From contig CAVZCQ010000003.1 in NCBI GenBank assembly GCA_963773835.1, positions 124,001 through 188,000 of the forward strand: a stretch of DNA of 64,000 nucleotides, given 5' to 3'. The notes beneath the pieces are model-generated. The model was given only the letters and a program-made list of their open reading frames with translations. It was not told the DNA's origin and did not search any database. This DNA is from JOPF136 sp963773835. Its GTDB lineage: Bacteria > Acidobacteriota > Terriglobia > Acidiferrales > UBA7541. Every line of letters starts with the position of its first letter. The stretch's first letter is position 1. Made by a program: the position numbers and the translations under genes. This document shows, in pieces, positions 25,416-36,816 of this stretch.

Positions 25416-26465
25416 CTAGCGGTGCGCGGCTTCGACGGTGATTTCTTGAATCACCCACTCGATGGCCTGCACGACCAGTTCCGGCTGGTCGAGCAGCAGC
25501 CAGTGACCGCCGTCGCGCGCGATGATGTGGCGGCCGCGGCTGGATTGGCAGGCCATAGCGTCCTGTTGCGCCGCGCGGTGGGGCGACGGATCTGCCGCGG
25601 TCATTACCACGAACGGCACATCCCCCAGCGGGGCGCATGCGCCCACCTCCCGCGCGCTCTCCGGAAGATTTTCGAGATGGTCGGCGAGCGTGAAAAACGG
25701 AGCGGAGCGGCTCCAGTGTGCCTGGGCCACTCGGCGCAGCTCCGGCGGATACTTCATCACCTGACTGACCATGCGCCGCACCAGATCCAGCGCGGCGGGG
25801 CCGAACGCGCGCGTCACGGCTGTCGGCACGCCCTTCGACCCGCGGCCCAGGCGATTCAGGCAGTAGCGCACGACTCCCAGCGCGGCCAGGGATCCACCGA
25901 TGCGCGAGAACAGCGCGCCGCCCAGATGCCGCCGCCGCTGCTCGCGGGTGGGATGCGCCCACTCGGAGGTGCTGGGCGAATCCACCATCACCAACCCGGC
26001 AACCTCCACCGGCCAGCGCTCCGCATACACCCGCGCGATGTAGCCGCCGAACGAATGTCCCACCAGGATGTAGGGCCCTGGAACGTCGGCAGCCCGAAGC
26101 AGCGCGCGAAGTTCGGCGGCCAATCGCGAGGCGATTCGCGGGCCATCTTCTTCCCGCGGAGGATCGCTCCAGCCATATCCCGCGCGGTCATACGCGTACA
26201 CGCGCGCAAAGCGCGCCGCCTGCGCCTGCACCACGCTCCAGGAGAGAGCAGATGCGCCGATGCCCGCGTCGAGAATCACCGTGGGGCCGGCATCGCCCAT
26301 GGCCAACAGGTGCAAACGTGCGCCATCTTCGCCGGAAGGGCGCACCAGACGGCCGGGAGCGGGAAACCGCCGCGCGTCCCGGGCCGAACCGGCGGACTGA
26401 TAAATCATTCCCGTCGCCAGCACGGCAGCGGCGAGGGCGGCGATGCAAAGGAGGAAGACGGCCAT
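25416..26465 (-). CDS. Alpha/beta-hydrolase, membrane-anchored
   Basis: A 349-residue hydrolase with an N-terminal hydrophobic segment (FLLCIAALAAAVLATGMI) that is either a signal anchor or a signal peptide. The core shows VILDAGIG (oxyanion region), VYAYDRAGYGWSD, the nucleophile elbow VGHSFGGY (Ser138) and a late His321 in RDGGHWLLL; the acid is probably in FVVMTAADPS. This pattern is typical of epoxide-hydrolase or haloperoxidase-like enzymes, but no substrate can be named. It stands alone, with the LysR gene 143 bp upstream on the same strand. Confidence 0.85.
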   Translation of the reverse strand: MAVFLLCIAALAAAVLATGMIYQSAGSARDARRFPAPGRLVRPSGEDGARLHLLAMGDAGPTVILDAGIGASALSWSVVQAQAARFARVYAYDRAGYGWSDPPREEDGPRIASRLAAELRALLRAADVPGPYILVGHSFGGYIARVYAERWPVEVAGLVMVDSPSTSEWAHPTREQRRRHLGGALFSRIGGSLAALGVVRYCLNRLGRGSKGVPTAVTRAFGPAALDLVRRMVSQVMKYPPELRRVAQAHWSRSAPFFTLADHLENLPESAREVGACAPLGDVPFVVMTAADPSPHRAAQQDAMACQSSRGRHIIARDGGHWLLLDQPELVVQAIEWVIQEITVEAAHR

Positions 26466-26608
26466 AGCAAATGCGCCGGGAAGATTTTAACTCTGATTTT
26501 GCGGTGGAAGGGCCGTGTGGAGGCGGAGGTACAAACTGGCTTCCGGGGCTTCCCGACAAAAAGCGTCGGGACGCAAACCCCGCGGAAGCCCGCGACAGTG
26601 CGCGGGGC

Positions 26609-27535
26609 TTACGGCGGGGCTGAAGCCCCGCCCTTCCGCGCGGCGGTGCCGCGGGTGGGGCTGGGCTGTCGGGCCAGCTCGATGAAGGCGGAGGCCGCGC
26701 GCGGCAGCGTGCGGTCGCGGCGGTAAATCAGCCCCAGCTCGCGCCACGCGTCAATGCCCTCGATCTCGATCAGCTTCACCTCGCCGGCGCGCTCCTCTTC
26801 ACGGGCGAAACTGGCGGAAATCAGGGACACGCCCAGCCCCGCGGCGACGAACCGTTTGATCATTCCCACGCTGGCCAGCTCCATGCTGACGGTGAGGCGG
26901 CTGCGGTAGGGACGGAACATTTTGTCGAGCAGTTTGCGCGTGTGGCCAGTGCGGGGGAAAATCAGCGGCTGGCCGGCGATGTCGCGCACGCGCACCGATT
27001 TATGCCCGGCGAGCGGGTTGTGCGGGCTGACCATCAGCACGATCTGGTCGCGGAAAATCACGTGCACGCGCAGCCGCGGCGCTTTCGCCGGCAGCGTCAC
27101 GATGCCCACGTCCACGCGCCCTTCTTCCACGTGCTCCAGGATCTTCCGGCTGAAGTTGCGGTACACGCTGATCTGCACGGCGGGATACATGCGGTGATAT
27201 TGCGCGAAAATGTCGGGGAGGACGTAGAGGCAGGTGGCCTCGTTGGCGCCGATGAGGAGCACGCCGCGCGGGTTCGCTCCCCGGTCGGCCACCGCGCGCA
27301 GCGATTCCTGGCGCAGCGCGATCATGCGCCCCGCGTACTCGTGGAATACCTCACCGGCGGGAGTCAGCCGCACCGTCTTCGCCGAACGGTCCAGCAGCTT
27401 CTCGCCGTATTCCAGCTCGAGCTGGCGGATTTGGGCGCTGACGGCCGATTGCGAGCGGAACACTTTCTGCCCCGCGCGCGAAAAGCTGCGCTGCTTCACC
27501 ACCTCCAGAAACGTCGTGAGTTGATCGAAATCCAT
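26609..27535 (-). CDS. LysR-family transcriptional regulator
   Basis: A 308-residue LysR regulator. The N-terminal winged helix-turn-helix covers residues 1-60 (FDQLTTFLEVVKQRSFSRAG, SQSAVSAQIRQLE). A periplasmic-binding-like effector domain begins near residue 90 (GVLLIGANEATCLYVLPDIF). The target is unknown; the alpha/beta-hydrolase gene downstream on the same strand is a candidate. The last dozen codons run into a REP-like hairpin (26613-26632), which supplies the C-terminal residues GGASAPP before the stop, so the original 3' end may have been replaced by the repeat. Confidence 0.92.
   Translation of the reverse strand: MDFDQLTTFLEVVKQRSFSRAGQKVFRSQSAVSAQIRQLELEYGEKLLDRSAKTVRLTPAGEVFHEYAGRMIALRQESLRAVADRGANPRGVLLIGANEATCLYVLPDIFAQYHRMYPAVQISVYRNFSRKILEHVEEGRVDVGIVTLPAKAPRLRVHVIFRDQIVLMVSPHNPLAGHKSVRVRDIAGQPLIFPRTGHTRKLLDKMFRPYRSRLTVSMELASVGMIKRFVAAGLGVSLISASFAREEERAGEVKLIEIEGIDAWRELGLIYRRDRTLPRAASAFIELARQPSPTRGTAARKGGASAPP
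26613..26632. repeat. REP-like hairpin at the 3' end of the LysR gene
   Basis: GGCGGGGC (26613-26620) and GCCCCGCC (26625-26632) form a perfect 8-bp stem with a 4-nt loop. Related GC-rich repeats (CGCGGGGCTTACGG, GTTTGCGTCCCGACGCTTTT on one or the other strand) extend the element to about 26540. A related palindrome lies at 48454-48469. Confidence 0.75.
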
Positions 27536-27647
27536 GGGTATGGTCCCTGATTATAGCCGTGAACCGGCGCGAATCGTTCCTGAGTGTGCAGGATTCACCT
27601 GGCGGAACGCGGAGCAGCCAGTAGCGGGCGCCTCCCGCTCTAGGGGA

Positions 27648-30600
27648 TCAGCAAACCGCTTCCAAAGGCGCCTGCGGCTGCGCCTTTCGCCGGAGAACGG
27701 CCGCAGCGATGGCGGGCTCGGGATGAAGGTAGGACGCCGCAGCCATCGTCCAGGTCTGCGCGATGGGACACGGCAGGCGGACCGGCTCGACGCGAACCAG
27801 CGGCAGCGGGCCGCGCAGACGCACGAGCGCCCGGGCGCGCGGACTCCCCGTCGTCCGCAAATGCTCCCGGAGCACGCGCCGCAGCCACATCTGCTCCTCG
27901 CCATCCACCGCGGCGGGCCGCACGAATTCCTGTTGCAAATCGCACTCGCGCAGGAATTCGCGCGCCACGTAAGCCAGCCCGCCGGTCATTCCAGAGCCGA
28001 AATTTCGGCCCACCGGCCCCAGGATCACCACGACACCCGCGGTCATGTACTCGCACCCGTGGTCGCCCAAACCTTCCGCCACCGCCAGCGCGCCGCTATT
28101 GCGAACGGCAAACCGCTCTCCGGCCCGCCCGGCGAGAAAGAGCGCTCCGGCAGTGGCGCCATAGAGCACGGTGTTGCCGGCCAGCACGTCATCGCGCAGG
28201 GAGGCCTCCGCACCCGCAGAAATGGAAATCGTCCCTCCGCTCAACCCTTTTCCCACATAGTCGTTGGCGTCGCCATTCAGGCGGAAATGCAGGCCCGGAA
28301 CCAAAAAGGCGCCGAAACTCTGGCCCGCCGACCCATGAAATTCGCATTCGATCGCGTGCGGCGCCGGCTCTCCGGCTGCGCGGCGGCGCTGGATTTCTCC
28401 GCTCAGATGCGCCCCGGTCGCCCGGTCGGAATTCATAATCGCAAAGGCACGGGGCGGATCGGCCGGTTCGGCGAGCAAGCGGCGCAACTGAATGTGAACT
28501 CCCGACTCCTTCTGCGCCACGCGAGCCCCGACAAATCGGGACGGCGGGAACTCTTCCGATGGCGCGAGCAGCGAGGCAGCCGCGCGCGGAAATGCCCCCG
28601 CCCGGGGATGTGCGCGCAACAACTGTGTCGCTCCGCAAATCTCCGCCAGCGATCGCGCGCCGAGCCTGGCCAGCAGTTCCCTCACCTCGCCGGCCACCCC
28701 ACGGAAATATTGCATCACCATTTCCGGATTGCCCGCGAAGCGCAACCGCATCGCTTCGTCCTGCGTGGCGATTCCCGCCGGACACGTATTCAGGTGGCAT
28801 TGGCGGGCCATAACGCAGCCGATAGCCACGAGCGCCGTGGTGCCGAATCCGAACTCATCGGCGCCGAATGCCGCGGCCAGCAGCACGTCGCGCCCGCTTT
28901 TCAACCCGCCATCCACGCGCAGCCGCACGCGCCCGCGGAGTCCTGCGCGCTCGAGCGTGCGATGCGCGTCGGCCAACCCGGCCTCCCACGGCAGCCCCGT
29001 GTTTTTGATGGAAGTGAGCGGCGAGGCCCCGGTCCCGCCGTCGAATCCGGCGATGGTAATCACCTCCGCTCCCGCTTTCGCGACTCCGGCGGCAATCAGT
29101 CCCACGCCGCTTCCGGCCACGAGTTTGACGCCGATGCGTGCGCGCGGATTGACAGCCCGCAGGTCGTAAATCAACTGCGCCAGATCCTCGATGCTGTAGA
29201 TGTCGTGGTGCGGCGGAGGCGAAATCAGAGCCATGCCGGGGACGGCGTGCCGCAGCCGCGCGATGTAGGGCGTCACTTTTGAAGCCGGGAGTTGTCCGCC
29301 CTCGCCGGGCTTCGACCCCTGCGCCATTTTGATTTCCAGCTCATCGGCGTTTACCAGATACTCGGTGGTTACGCCGAACCGGGCCGAGGCCACCTGCTTC
29401 ACCCGGTTGTTGGCCTCCGGCTCGCGGGAGTACACGTCCGGGTCCTCGCCGCCCTCGCCGGTATTGCTGCGCGCGCCCAGCCGGTTCATGGCGATGGCGA
29501 TGGTGCGGTGCGCCTCCGGGCCCAAAGCGCCGAGCGACATGGCCTGCGTCGAGAACCGCGCCAGGATGGCCTGCTCGCTTTCCACCTCCGCGAGCGGCAC
29601 GGGCTCTCCATTTCGAAAATCCAGCAGGTCGCGCACGGCTACGGGTTCCCGCTCCGCGGACAGTTCGGAAAACGCGCGGTAGTTCTCCCCGGTCGGCGCG
29701 GCGATGTACCGGTGCAGCCGCCGGACCAGCTCGGGCGACGACGCATGCTGTTCCCCGCCGTTACGGAAACGATACAGACCAGCGTCGCGCAGCGGCGCCT
29801 CGCCGCCGGAAAACGCCTCGGCGTGGCGCGCCAGGACATCGCCCAGCAGCTCTTCGAGCGGTTTCACGCCCAGCACACACGAGGCATCGGGGAAAAACTC
29901 CGCGGCCGCGCTCTCGTCGAGCCCCACGATTTCAAAGAGCTGGCTATTGCGGTAGCTGGCCAGGCAGGAGATGCCCATGCGGGCGAGCACTTTCCTCAGT
30001 CCGGTCTCGACGGCCTTACGAAAGCGCTGGGCACCGCCGGGGGCGGCCTGTTCCGCCAGTTCCAAAGCCAGAAATGGATGGACCGCGCTGGCGCCCGCGG
30101 CTATGAGCAGGGCCACGTGGTGCGTTTCGATTACCTGCCCCGATTCGATCACCAGCGGCGTTCGCCACGTTCCCCTGCCCGCCATAGCCTTCCACGCCGC
30201 AGCCGTCGCGAGCAGAGCGGGCAGCGCCGCGCGGTGCGGCCCCAGTCGCCGGTCGGACAGCAAAACCGCGTCGCCTCGCGATGCCGCACGCGCGGCCTGG
30301 CGAGGGATGCGCGCGAGCGCCCGCTGCGCCGCTTCCACACCGCCCCGGGCGTCAAACGTGATGTCCACCTGGTGAACCGGCCGGAAAAATTCCCCGCGCA
30401 AACGCGCCATCTGTCCTTCGTCCGCCACCGGCGAGGGCAGAACGGCTCGCCCGTTCAGCCGCACCTCGAGCGACATCACGTGCGCCTCGCGCAGCGGATC
30501 AATCGGAGGATTCGTCACCTGCGCGAACCGCTGTTTGCAGTAATCCCACAACGGCCGGCGGGCGCGGGAGAGAAATGCGGGCGGAGCATCATCGCCCATG

Positions 30601-32048
30601 CTCCACACCGCCTCGCGGCCCTCGGAGCCCAGCGGGAGAAAGAGCAGGCGGTGCTGGTCTTCGGTCCATCCGTACGCGGCGGCGAGACGTTTTGCGTCGT
30701 GAACCGCCAGGCCGTGATGCGCGGCCTGCGGGTTCCCGTGTTGCGGCGCCACCACTACGGCGCGGCGGCCCGGCGCACGCGACCGCTTTGGGCCGCGCAA
30801 CAACGCGGAAATTCCATTCCCGGGCGCATCGCGATAAATCTTTCCGGCCGCCGGATCCACCACCAGCATTTCTCCCGGTCCCAGCCGCCCGCGCTCCGCG
30901 ATTTGTTTTTCTTCCAGGCAGGCCAGGCCGGTCTCCGAACCGGCAATCACCAGCCCATCGGTTGTCAGCGTATAGCGCATCGGACGGAGCCCATTGCGGT
31001 CGAGCTTCGCGCCCACCAGGCGCCCATCGGTACACACCAGCGCCGCCGGGCCGTCCCAGGGCTCCTGCTCTGCCGCGGAGGATTCCAGGAAGCGGCGCAA
31101 CCGGGCATCCGGCTCCGCGCCATTCCTCTGTGGCGGACGCGCCGGAGGCACCAGCCGCAGCAGCGCCGCGGGCAGGCTGTAACCCTGCCGCAGCGCGATT
31201 TCCACCGCGTTATCCAGGCTGGCGGAATCGCTCACGCCTTCTTCCAGCGCCCGGAACCGTTCGGAGGCCCCGAATTCTCTGCCCAGTTCCGGCGCACGCG
31301 CGCGCATCCACCGGCGGTTGGAGACAATGGTGTTGATTTCGCCGTTGTGGGCCACTGCGCGGAATGGCTGCGCGAGCGACCAGGAGGGCCGCGTGTTCGT
31401 GGCATAGCGCTGGTGGAAGATGGCGAACGGGGCTGCGAACTCGGGGTCGGCCAGGTCGCGATAAAACTCGGCGAGCTGCCACGGCACCAGCAGCCCTTTG
31501 TACACCACCGTCCGGGAAGACAGGGAACAGAAATAGGTGCCCGCCGGCGCCTCCGATTCGATGCGCTTTCGCAGCAGGAAGAGGGAACGTTCAAAATCCG
31601 CGGCGCCACGCCCGGGGGAGACGAAGCATTGCGCGATCGCGGGCAGCGTCGCCGCCGCGCGCGGGCCGAGCACGGAGCCGTCGGTGGGCACAGCGCGCCA
31701 TCCCAGGAACCGCAGACCGGCCTGCCGCACGGCTGCCTGGATGGCCGCGCGCGCCGCATCGGCATCCGCCGGGGGCAGGAAGACCATCCCCAGTCCGAAC
31801 CGCTGCGGCAGGCGAATCCCGGCAGTCGCCGCGCACCGCTGGAAAAAACCGCGGGGGATGGGTGTCAGCAGCCCGGCGCCGTCGCCGCTCAGTCCGTCCG
31901 CGTCCACGCCGCCGCGGTGCGAGAGGCGTAGCAGGGCCGTCAGCGCCCGCTCCACGACTTCACGGCTCGCGCCGTTCCCGATCCGGGCCACGAACCCCGT
32001 GCCGCAGGCGTCCACATCCACCGGCAGGGATGGCGGGTGATTCTCCAT
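27648..32048 (-). CDS. gltB: Glutamate synthase large subunit
   Basis: A 1466-residue enzyme that transfers glutamine amide nitrogen to 2-oxoglutarate to make glutamate. The propeptide is only 14 residues, followed by the catalytic Cys15 of the class II amidotransferase domain (DACGTGFVA). Domains follow in the usual order: glutaminase (to about 400), central, FMN/2-oxoglutarate barrel (SLGALGPEAH, SNTGEGGEDP), 3Fe-4S site (CVMARQCHLNTCPAG) and the C-terminal GxGxG helix domain (SGGTISISAG). It is complete. The small subunit gltD, which supplies electrons from NADPH, is not adjacent. It is divergent from amt-glnB-glnD across 222 bp. Confidence 0.97.
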   Translation of the reverse strand: MENHPPSLPVDVDACGTGFVARIGNGASREVVERALTALLRLSHRGGVDADGLSGDGAGLLTPIPRGFFQRCAATAGIRLPQRFGLGMVFLPPADADAARAAIQAAVRQAGLRFLGWRAVPTDGSVLGPRAAATLPAIAQCFVSPGRGAADFERSLFLLRKRIESEAPAGTYFCSLSSRTVVYKGLLVPWQLAEFYRDLADPEFAAPFAIFHQRYATNTRPSWSLAQPFRAVAHNGEINTIVSNRRWMRARAPELGREFGASERFRALEEGVSDSASLDNAVEIALRQGYSLPAALLRLVPPARPPQRNGAEPDARLRRFLESSAAEQEPWDGPAALVCTDGRLVGAKLDRNGLRPMRYTLTTDGLVIAGSETGLACLEEKQIAERGRLGPGEMLVVDPAAGKIYRDAPGNGISALLRGPKRSRAPGRRAVVVAPQHGNPQAAHHGLAVHDAKRLAAAYGWTEDQHRLLFLPLGSEGREAVWSMGDDAPPAFLSRARRPLWDYCKQRFAQVTNPPIDPLREAHVMSLEVRLNGRAVLPSPVADEGQMARLRGEFFRPVHQVDITFDARGGVEAAQRALARIPRQAARAASRGDAVLLSDRRLGPHRAALPALLATAAAWKAMAGRGTWRTPLVIESGQVIETHHVALLIAAGASAVHPFLALELAEQAAPGGAQRFRKAVETGLRKVLARMGISCLASYRNSQLFEIVGLDESAAAEFFPDASCVLGVKPLEELLGDVLARHAEAFSGGEAPLRDAGLYRFRNGGEQHASSPELVRRLHRYIAAPTGENYRAFSELSAEREPVAVRDLLDFRNGEPVPLAEVESEQAILARFSTQAMSLGALGPEAHRTIAIAMNRLGARSNTGEGGEDPDVYSREPEANNRVKQVASARFGVTTEYLVNADELEIKMAQGSKPGEGGQLPASKVTPYIARLRHAVPGMALISPPPHHDIYSIEDLAQLIYDLRAVNPRARIGVKLVAGSGVGLIAAGVAKAGAEVITIAGFDGGTGASPLTSIKNTGLPWEAGLADAHRTLERAGLRGRVRLRVDGGLKSGRDVLLAAAFGADEFGFGTTALVAIGCVMARQCHLNTCPAGIATQDEAMRLRFAGNPEMVMQYFRGVAGEVRELLARLGARSLAEICGATQLLRAHPRAGAFPRAAASLLAPSEEFPPSRFVGARVAQKESGVHIQLRRLLAEPADPPRAFAIMNSDRATGAHLSGEIQRRRAAGEPAPHAIECEFHGSAGQSFGAFLVPGLHFRLNGDANDYVGKGLSGGTISISAGAEASLRDDVLAGNTVLYGATAGALFLAGRAGERFAVRNSGALAVAEGLGDHGCEYMTAGVVVILGPVGRNFGSGMTGGLAYVAREFLRECDLQQEFVRPAAVDGEEQMWLRRVLREHLRTTGSPRARALVRLRGPLPLVRVEPVRLPCPIAQTWTMAAASYLHPEPAIAAAVLRRKAQPQAPLEAVC

Positions 32049-32184
32049 GCTCTCATTGCTAACCGCTGAGGCCGCGGCATGTACAATGCATAGTTTCGAT
32101 TTGCATTATGATTTTTTTGGGGCCCTGAATTGAACGCATGCGGCCGGCCCGCAGAGCATAATTTTGCGCGACCTTTGTTTTCTG

Positions 32185-32212
32185 TGGACGCGCCGCGGGA
32201 ATCTCCTATAAT
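32185..32212 (+). promoter_or_regulatory. amt promoter candidate
   Basis: A perfect TATAAT (32207-32212) is preceded by TGGACG (32185-32190) with a 16-bp spacer, about 58 bp before the amt start. No sigma-54 (GG-N10-GC) promoter was found. The AT-rich stretch at 32085-32115 probably holds the divergent gltB promoter. Confidence 0.6.
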
Positions 32213-32270
32213 GCGCTGTTGTTCTCCCGAAAAATCCGGCCGGCGCAGTTGAGAGCCTCAGGAGTTGTGT

Positions 32271-33688
<1,418 letters not shown>

Positions 33689-33689
<1 letters not shown>

Positions 33690-33775
33690 TGGCACAGCCA
33701 CTCCTGGCTGTGCTCTCTGCAGCGCGCAGTTGCAGGCAGCGTCGCAGAGGGCACGTTTTGCGCAGCCTGTGCCAC
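33689..33775. repeat. REP-like element between amt and glnB
   Basis: GCACAGCCA (33692-33700) and TGGCTGTGC (33705-33713) form a perfect 9-bp hairpin with a 4-nt loop that begins in the amt stop codon. The outer arms GTGGCACAG (33689-33697) and CTGTGCCAC (33767-33775) bound the 87-bp element. Related copies lie at 41081-41104 and 60328-60461. Confidence 0.75.
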
Positions 33776-33788
33776 CACGGAGCGACCG

Positions 33789-34127
33789 ATGACCAAAATC
33801 GAAGCCATCATCCAGACCTCGCGCTTTGAATCCGTGAAGGACGCGCTGAAAGAGGCGGGCATCGAAGGCATGACCGTCACCGACGTCCGCGGCCACGGCC
33901 GCCAAAAGGGCCACACCGAGGTCTATCGCGGCCGCGAATATTCCATGGACCTGCTGCCCAAAACCAAAGTCGAGCTCGTGGTCGCCGACCGTCTGGTGGA
34001 CACCGTCGTGGAGGCCATCCTCAAATCCGCCCGCACCGGAAAAATCGGCGACGGCAAAATCTTCCTCACCAAAATCGACGAGGCCATCCGCATCCGCAAC
34101 GAGGAACGCGGAGAGGGCGCACTGTGA
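33789..34127 (+). CDS. glnB: PII nitrogen regulatory protein
   Basis: A 112-residue trimeric PII signal protein that senses 2-oxoglutarate, ATP and ADP. The T-loop carries Tyr51 (VYRGREYSMDLLPK), the uridylylation site used by GlnD. The B-loop is ILKSARTGKIGDGKIF and the C-loop lies near the end. It sits between amt, whose channel PII blocks, and glnD, which modifies PII, so all three parts of the ammonium-sensing circuit are encoded together. Linkage to amt makes it GlnK-like in role. glnD begins 19 bp after its stop. Confidence 0.96.
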   Translation: MTKIEAIIQTSRFESVKDALKEAGIEGMTVTDVRGHGRQKGHTEVYRGREYSMDLLPKTKVELVVADRLVDTVVEAILKSARTGKIGDGKIFLTKIDEAIRIRNEERGEGAL

Positions 34128-34146
34128 GCTCCGCCTCGCGCGGCTG

Positions 34147-36798
34147 TTGCTCTCCACCGTGACCCACGCGCCTCCGCTCGATGCGCTCCGTGCCGCCTGC
34201 GACGCCGGGCGCGAGGCCCTCCGCGGGGAATTTCAGGCCCGCGGCGACGCTCTCGCCGCTCTCGCTGCCCGCACCGCGCTCGCCGACCGCACTCTCGCCT
34301 CGCTCGCCGACGCCCTGTTTCCCTCCACTTTCGCTCCGGCCGCGGGATATTGCCTGGTGGCCATCGGAGGGTACGGCCGCAGCGCCCTGTTCCCCTGCTC
34401 GGACCTGGACGTACTGCTGCTCTGCGCCGACGCGCGCGCCGCGCAGGCGGTCAGCGCCCCGGGCGCCGCGCTGGTTCGCGCGTTGTGGGACCTCGGCTGG
34501 CGCGCTGCGGTCACTTCCCGCCTGCTGGAAGAATGCGACCGGTTCGAGCAGGACAATCCGGAGTTCACCATCTCCCTGCTCGATTCCCGCTTTGTGGCCG
34601 GTGATTCCGCCCTGGCCGCCGCCCTGCGGCAAAAAATTCTACCCGCTCTGGCTTCCCGCGAGCAGGCCGCCCTGGTGCGTTCGCTCGGCGAGATGACTCG
34701 CGAACGTCACGAGAAGCATGGCAACACGCTCTTCCACCTCGAGCCCAACCTGAAGGACGCACCTGGCGGCCTGCGCGATTTCGATGTCGCCTGCTGGGCC
34801 ACCGCCATCCGCGAACTCTCGCGCCATCGCGCCTGGACCGCGCCCGAATCCGGCTGGGGCGGCATGCTCGGCGATTCCGCCGTCGCCGCGTACCGCTTTG
34901 TCGCCGCGGCGCGCATCTTCCTCCACTTCCACAACGGCCGGGACGACAACCGTCTCACCTACGACCTGCAGGAAGAAGCCGCGGCGCGCGGCATCGGCGC
35001 GCCCGGCGGCTCGCCACAGCCCGTGGACGAATGGATGCGCTCCTACTTCCGCCACGCGCGTACCATCTCCCGCCTGGCAAAACGAAGCCTGGACGAGGCC
35101 GTCACCCGCCCATCGCTCTACAACGCGTTTGAAGATTGGCGCGCCCGGCTTTCCAACGCCGATTTCAGCGTCCACCGCAACCGCGCCTTCTGCCGCCGTC
35201 CCGCTGCGCTCGCCGATCCTGTTTTTCTTCTTTCGCTTTACGAATTTGTCGCGCGGCACGGGATCGAACCGTCGCTGGACACGGAATCGTTGGTGGAACG
35301 CGCGCTGGCGGGGCCGCGTTATGCCGCCGCGTGGCCGGGCGACCCCGCCGCCGCGGGCGACTCCCTGCGCCGAATCCTCACGTTACCCGGCGCCGGCGTG
35401 GCCCTTCGCGCGATGCACCGCGTGGGCCTGCTCGACGCCGTGCTGCCGGAATTCCGCGCCGTCGATTCGCTCGTGATCCGCGACCTCTATCACCGCTACA
35501 CCGTGGACGAGCACACCCTGCTCGCCATCGAGGGACTGCACGCCCTGCCTCACGCCGATCCCGAGCCCCATCGCCGGTTTGCCGAAATCCTCGCCGAGGT
35601 CGAACAGCCCGACCTGCTCTATCTCTCCCTCCTCCTCCACGACGTGGGCAAAGGCATGCCCGGCGGCGACCACGTTTCTTCCAGCGTGGAGGCCGCGGCC
35701 CGCGCGTGCCTCCGTCTCGGGCTCACTCCCTACGAGCGCGATCTCGTCGCCTTCCTCGTCCGCAATCACCTGGAAATGTCGCTCACCGTCCAGCGGCGCG
35801 ACATTTTCGATCCCGAGGCCATCCGCGTCTTTTCCGAGCTGGTGGCCACGCCGGAACGCCTGAAAATGCTCTGCCTGCTCACTTACGCGGACATCCGTTC
35901 GGTTAATCCGGAGGCGCTCACGCCCTGGAAGGCGGAAATGCTGTGGCAGCTCTACGCCGCGGCGGCCAATTATCTGTCGCGCAGCGTGGATGGCACCCGC
36001 ATCGCCGGCAGCGCGGCCAGCGATCGCGAGCTGATTGAAGTCGTCCGCGGCTCCTCCGCGCTCTCCGCCCTCGCCAAACCACTCGCTGCGTTCCTCGACG
36101 GTTTTCCCCGGCGCTATTTGAAGCTGCACGCCGCTGACGAAATCGCGTCCCATTTCGAGATGGCCCACCGGCTCGAGGAGCGGCTCATCGCGGGCGAAAC
36201 TCAGGCCGCCGAGGCCCAGCTCCGCGAGCGCCGCGGCCAATACGAATTCACCGTCGTCACCCGCGACCGTCCGCGCCTGTTTACCGGGCTCACCGGAGCG
36301 CTTACCTCCTGGGGCATGAACATCCTGAAAGCCGACGCGTTCTCCAACCGGTCCGGCCTCGTGCTCGACACTTTCGTGTTCGCCGACCTCTACAACACGC
36401 TCACGTTGAATCCCGAGGAGCGCGGCCGCCTGCTCGGCGACATGGAGGACATTGCCGCGGGCCGCCATGGGCCCGACGCTCTAGCGCACCGCCAGCGCGC
36501 TCCGCGCGGACCCGCGGCGCGTTCCCGCTCCACATTGGCCACGCAGATTCACGTGGACAACTCCTGCTCGGCCTCGAGCACCGTCGTGGAGCTCGTGGTC
36601 CGCGACCGCCCCGGCCTGCTCCACCGCATCAGCGAGTTGCTCGCCGACTCGGAATGCAATATCGAAGCGGCGCTCATTGACACCCAGGGCGAGAAGGCCA
36701 TCGACGTCTTTTATTTGACCCGGCGCGGGAAGAAACTGGACGATGCGGAAGCTGGATCCCTTCGCGAAACCCTGCTGCACGGCCTGGAGCAACTCTGA
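34147..36798 (+). CDS. glnD: Bifunctional [PII] uridylyltransferase / uridylyl-removing enzyme
   Basis: An 883-residue sensor of glutamine that adds UMP to PII, and removes it when glutamine is high. The nucleotidyltransferase motif GGYGRSALFPCSDLDVLLL is at about residues 75-95. An HD domain with LLHDVGKGMPGGDH and VRNHLEMSL performs deuridylylation. Two C-terminal ACT domains bind glutamine (about 700-770, YEFTVVTRDRPRLFTGL; and about 810-883, VELVVRDRPGLLHRI). The start is uncertain: TTG at 34147 or GTG at 34159, neither with a clear ribosome-binding site, though translational coupling to glnB is possible. Confidence 0.95.
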   Translation: MLSTVTHAPPLDALRAACDAGREALRGEFQARGDALAALAARTALADRTLASLADALFPSTFAPAAGYCLVAIGGYGRSALFPCSDLDVLLLCADARAAQAVSAPGAALVRALWDLGWRAAVTSRLLEECDRFEQDNPEFTISLLDSRFVAGDSALAAALRQKILPALASREQAALVRSLGEMTRERHEKHGNTLFHLEPNLKDAPGGLRDFDVACWATAIRELSRHRAWTAPESGWGGMLGDSAVAAYRFVAAARIFLHFHNGRDDNRLTYDLQEEAAARGIGAPGGSPQPVDEWMRSYFRHARTISRLAKRSLDEAVTRPSLYNAFEDWRARLSNADFSVHRNRAFCRRPAALADPVFLLSLYEFVARHGIEPSLDTESLVERALAGPRYAAAWPGDPAAAGDSLRRILTLPGAGVALRAMHRVGLLDAVLPEFRAVDSLVIRDLYHRYTVDEHTLLAIEGLHALPHADPEPHRRFAEILAEVEQPDLLYLSLLLHDVGKGMPGGDHVSSSVEAAARACLRLGLTPYERDLVAFLVRNHLEMSLTVQRRDIFDPEAIRVFSELVATPERLKMLCLLTYADIRSVNPEALTPWKAEMLWQLYAAAANYLSRSVDGTRIAGSAASDRELIEVVRGSSALSALAKPLAAFLDGFPRRYLKLHAADEIASHFEMAHRLEERLIAGETQAAEAQLRERRGQYEFTVVTRDRPRLFTGLTGALTSWGMNILKADAFSNRSGLVLDTFVFADLYNTLTLNPEERGRLLGDMEDIAAGRHGPDALAHRQRAPRGPAARSRSTLATQIHVDNSCSASSTVVELVVRDRPGLLHRISELLADSECNIEAALIDTQGEKAIDVFYLTRRGKKLDDAEAGSLRETLLHGLEQL

Positions 36799-36816
36799 CG
36801 CGCCGCACTCCATCGC

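Noticed and set aside
29292..31931. An 879-codon plus-strand frame across gltB
   Set aside because: gltB is unambiguous on the other strand, and the frame has no domains and low-complexity Arg/Pro content.
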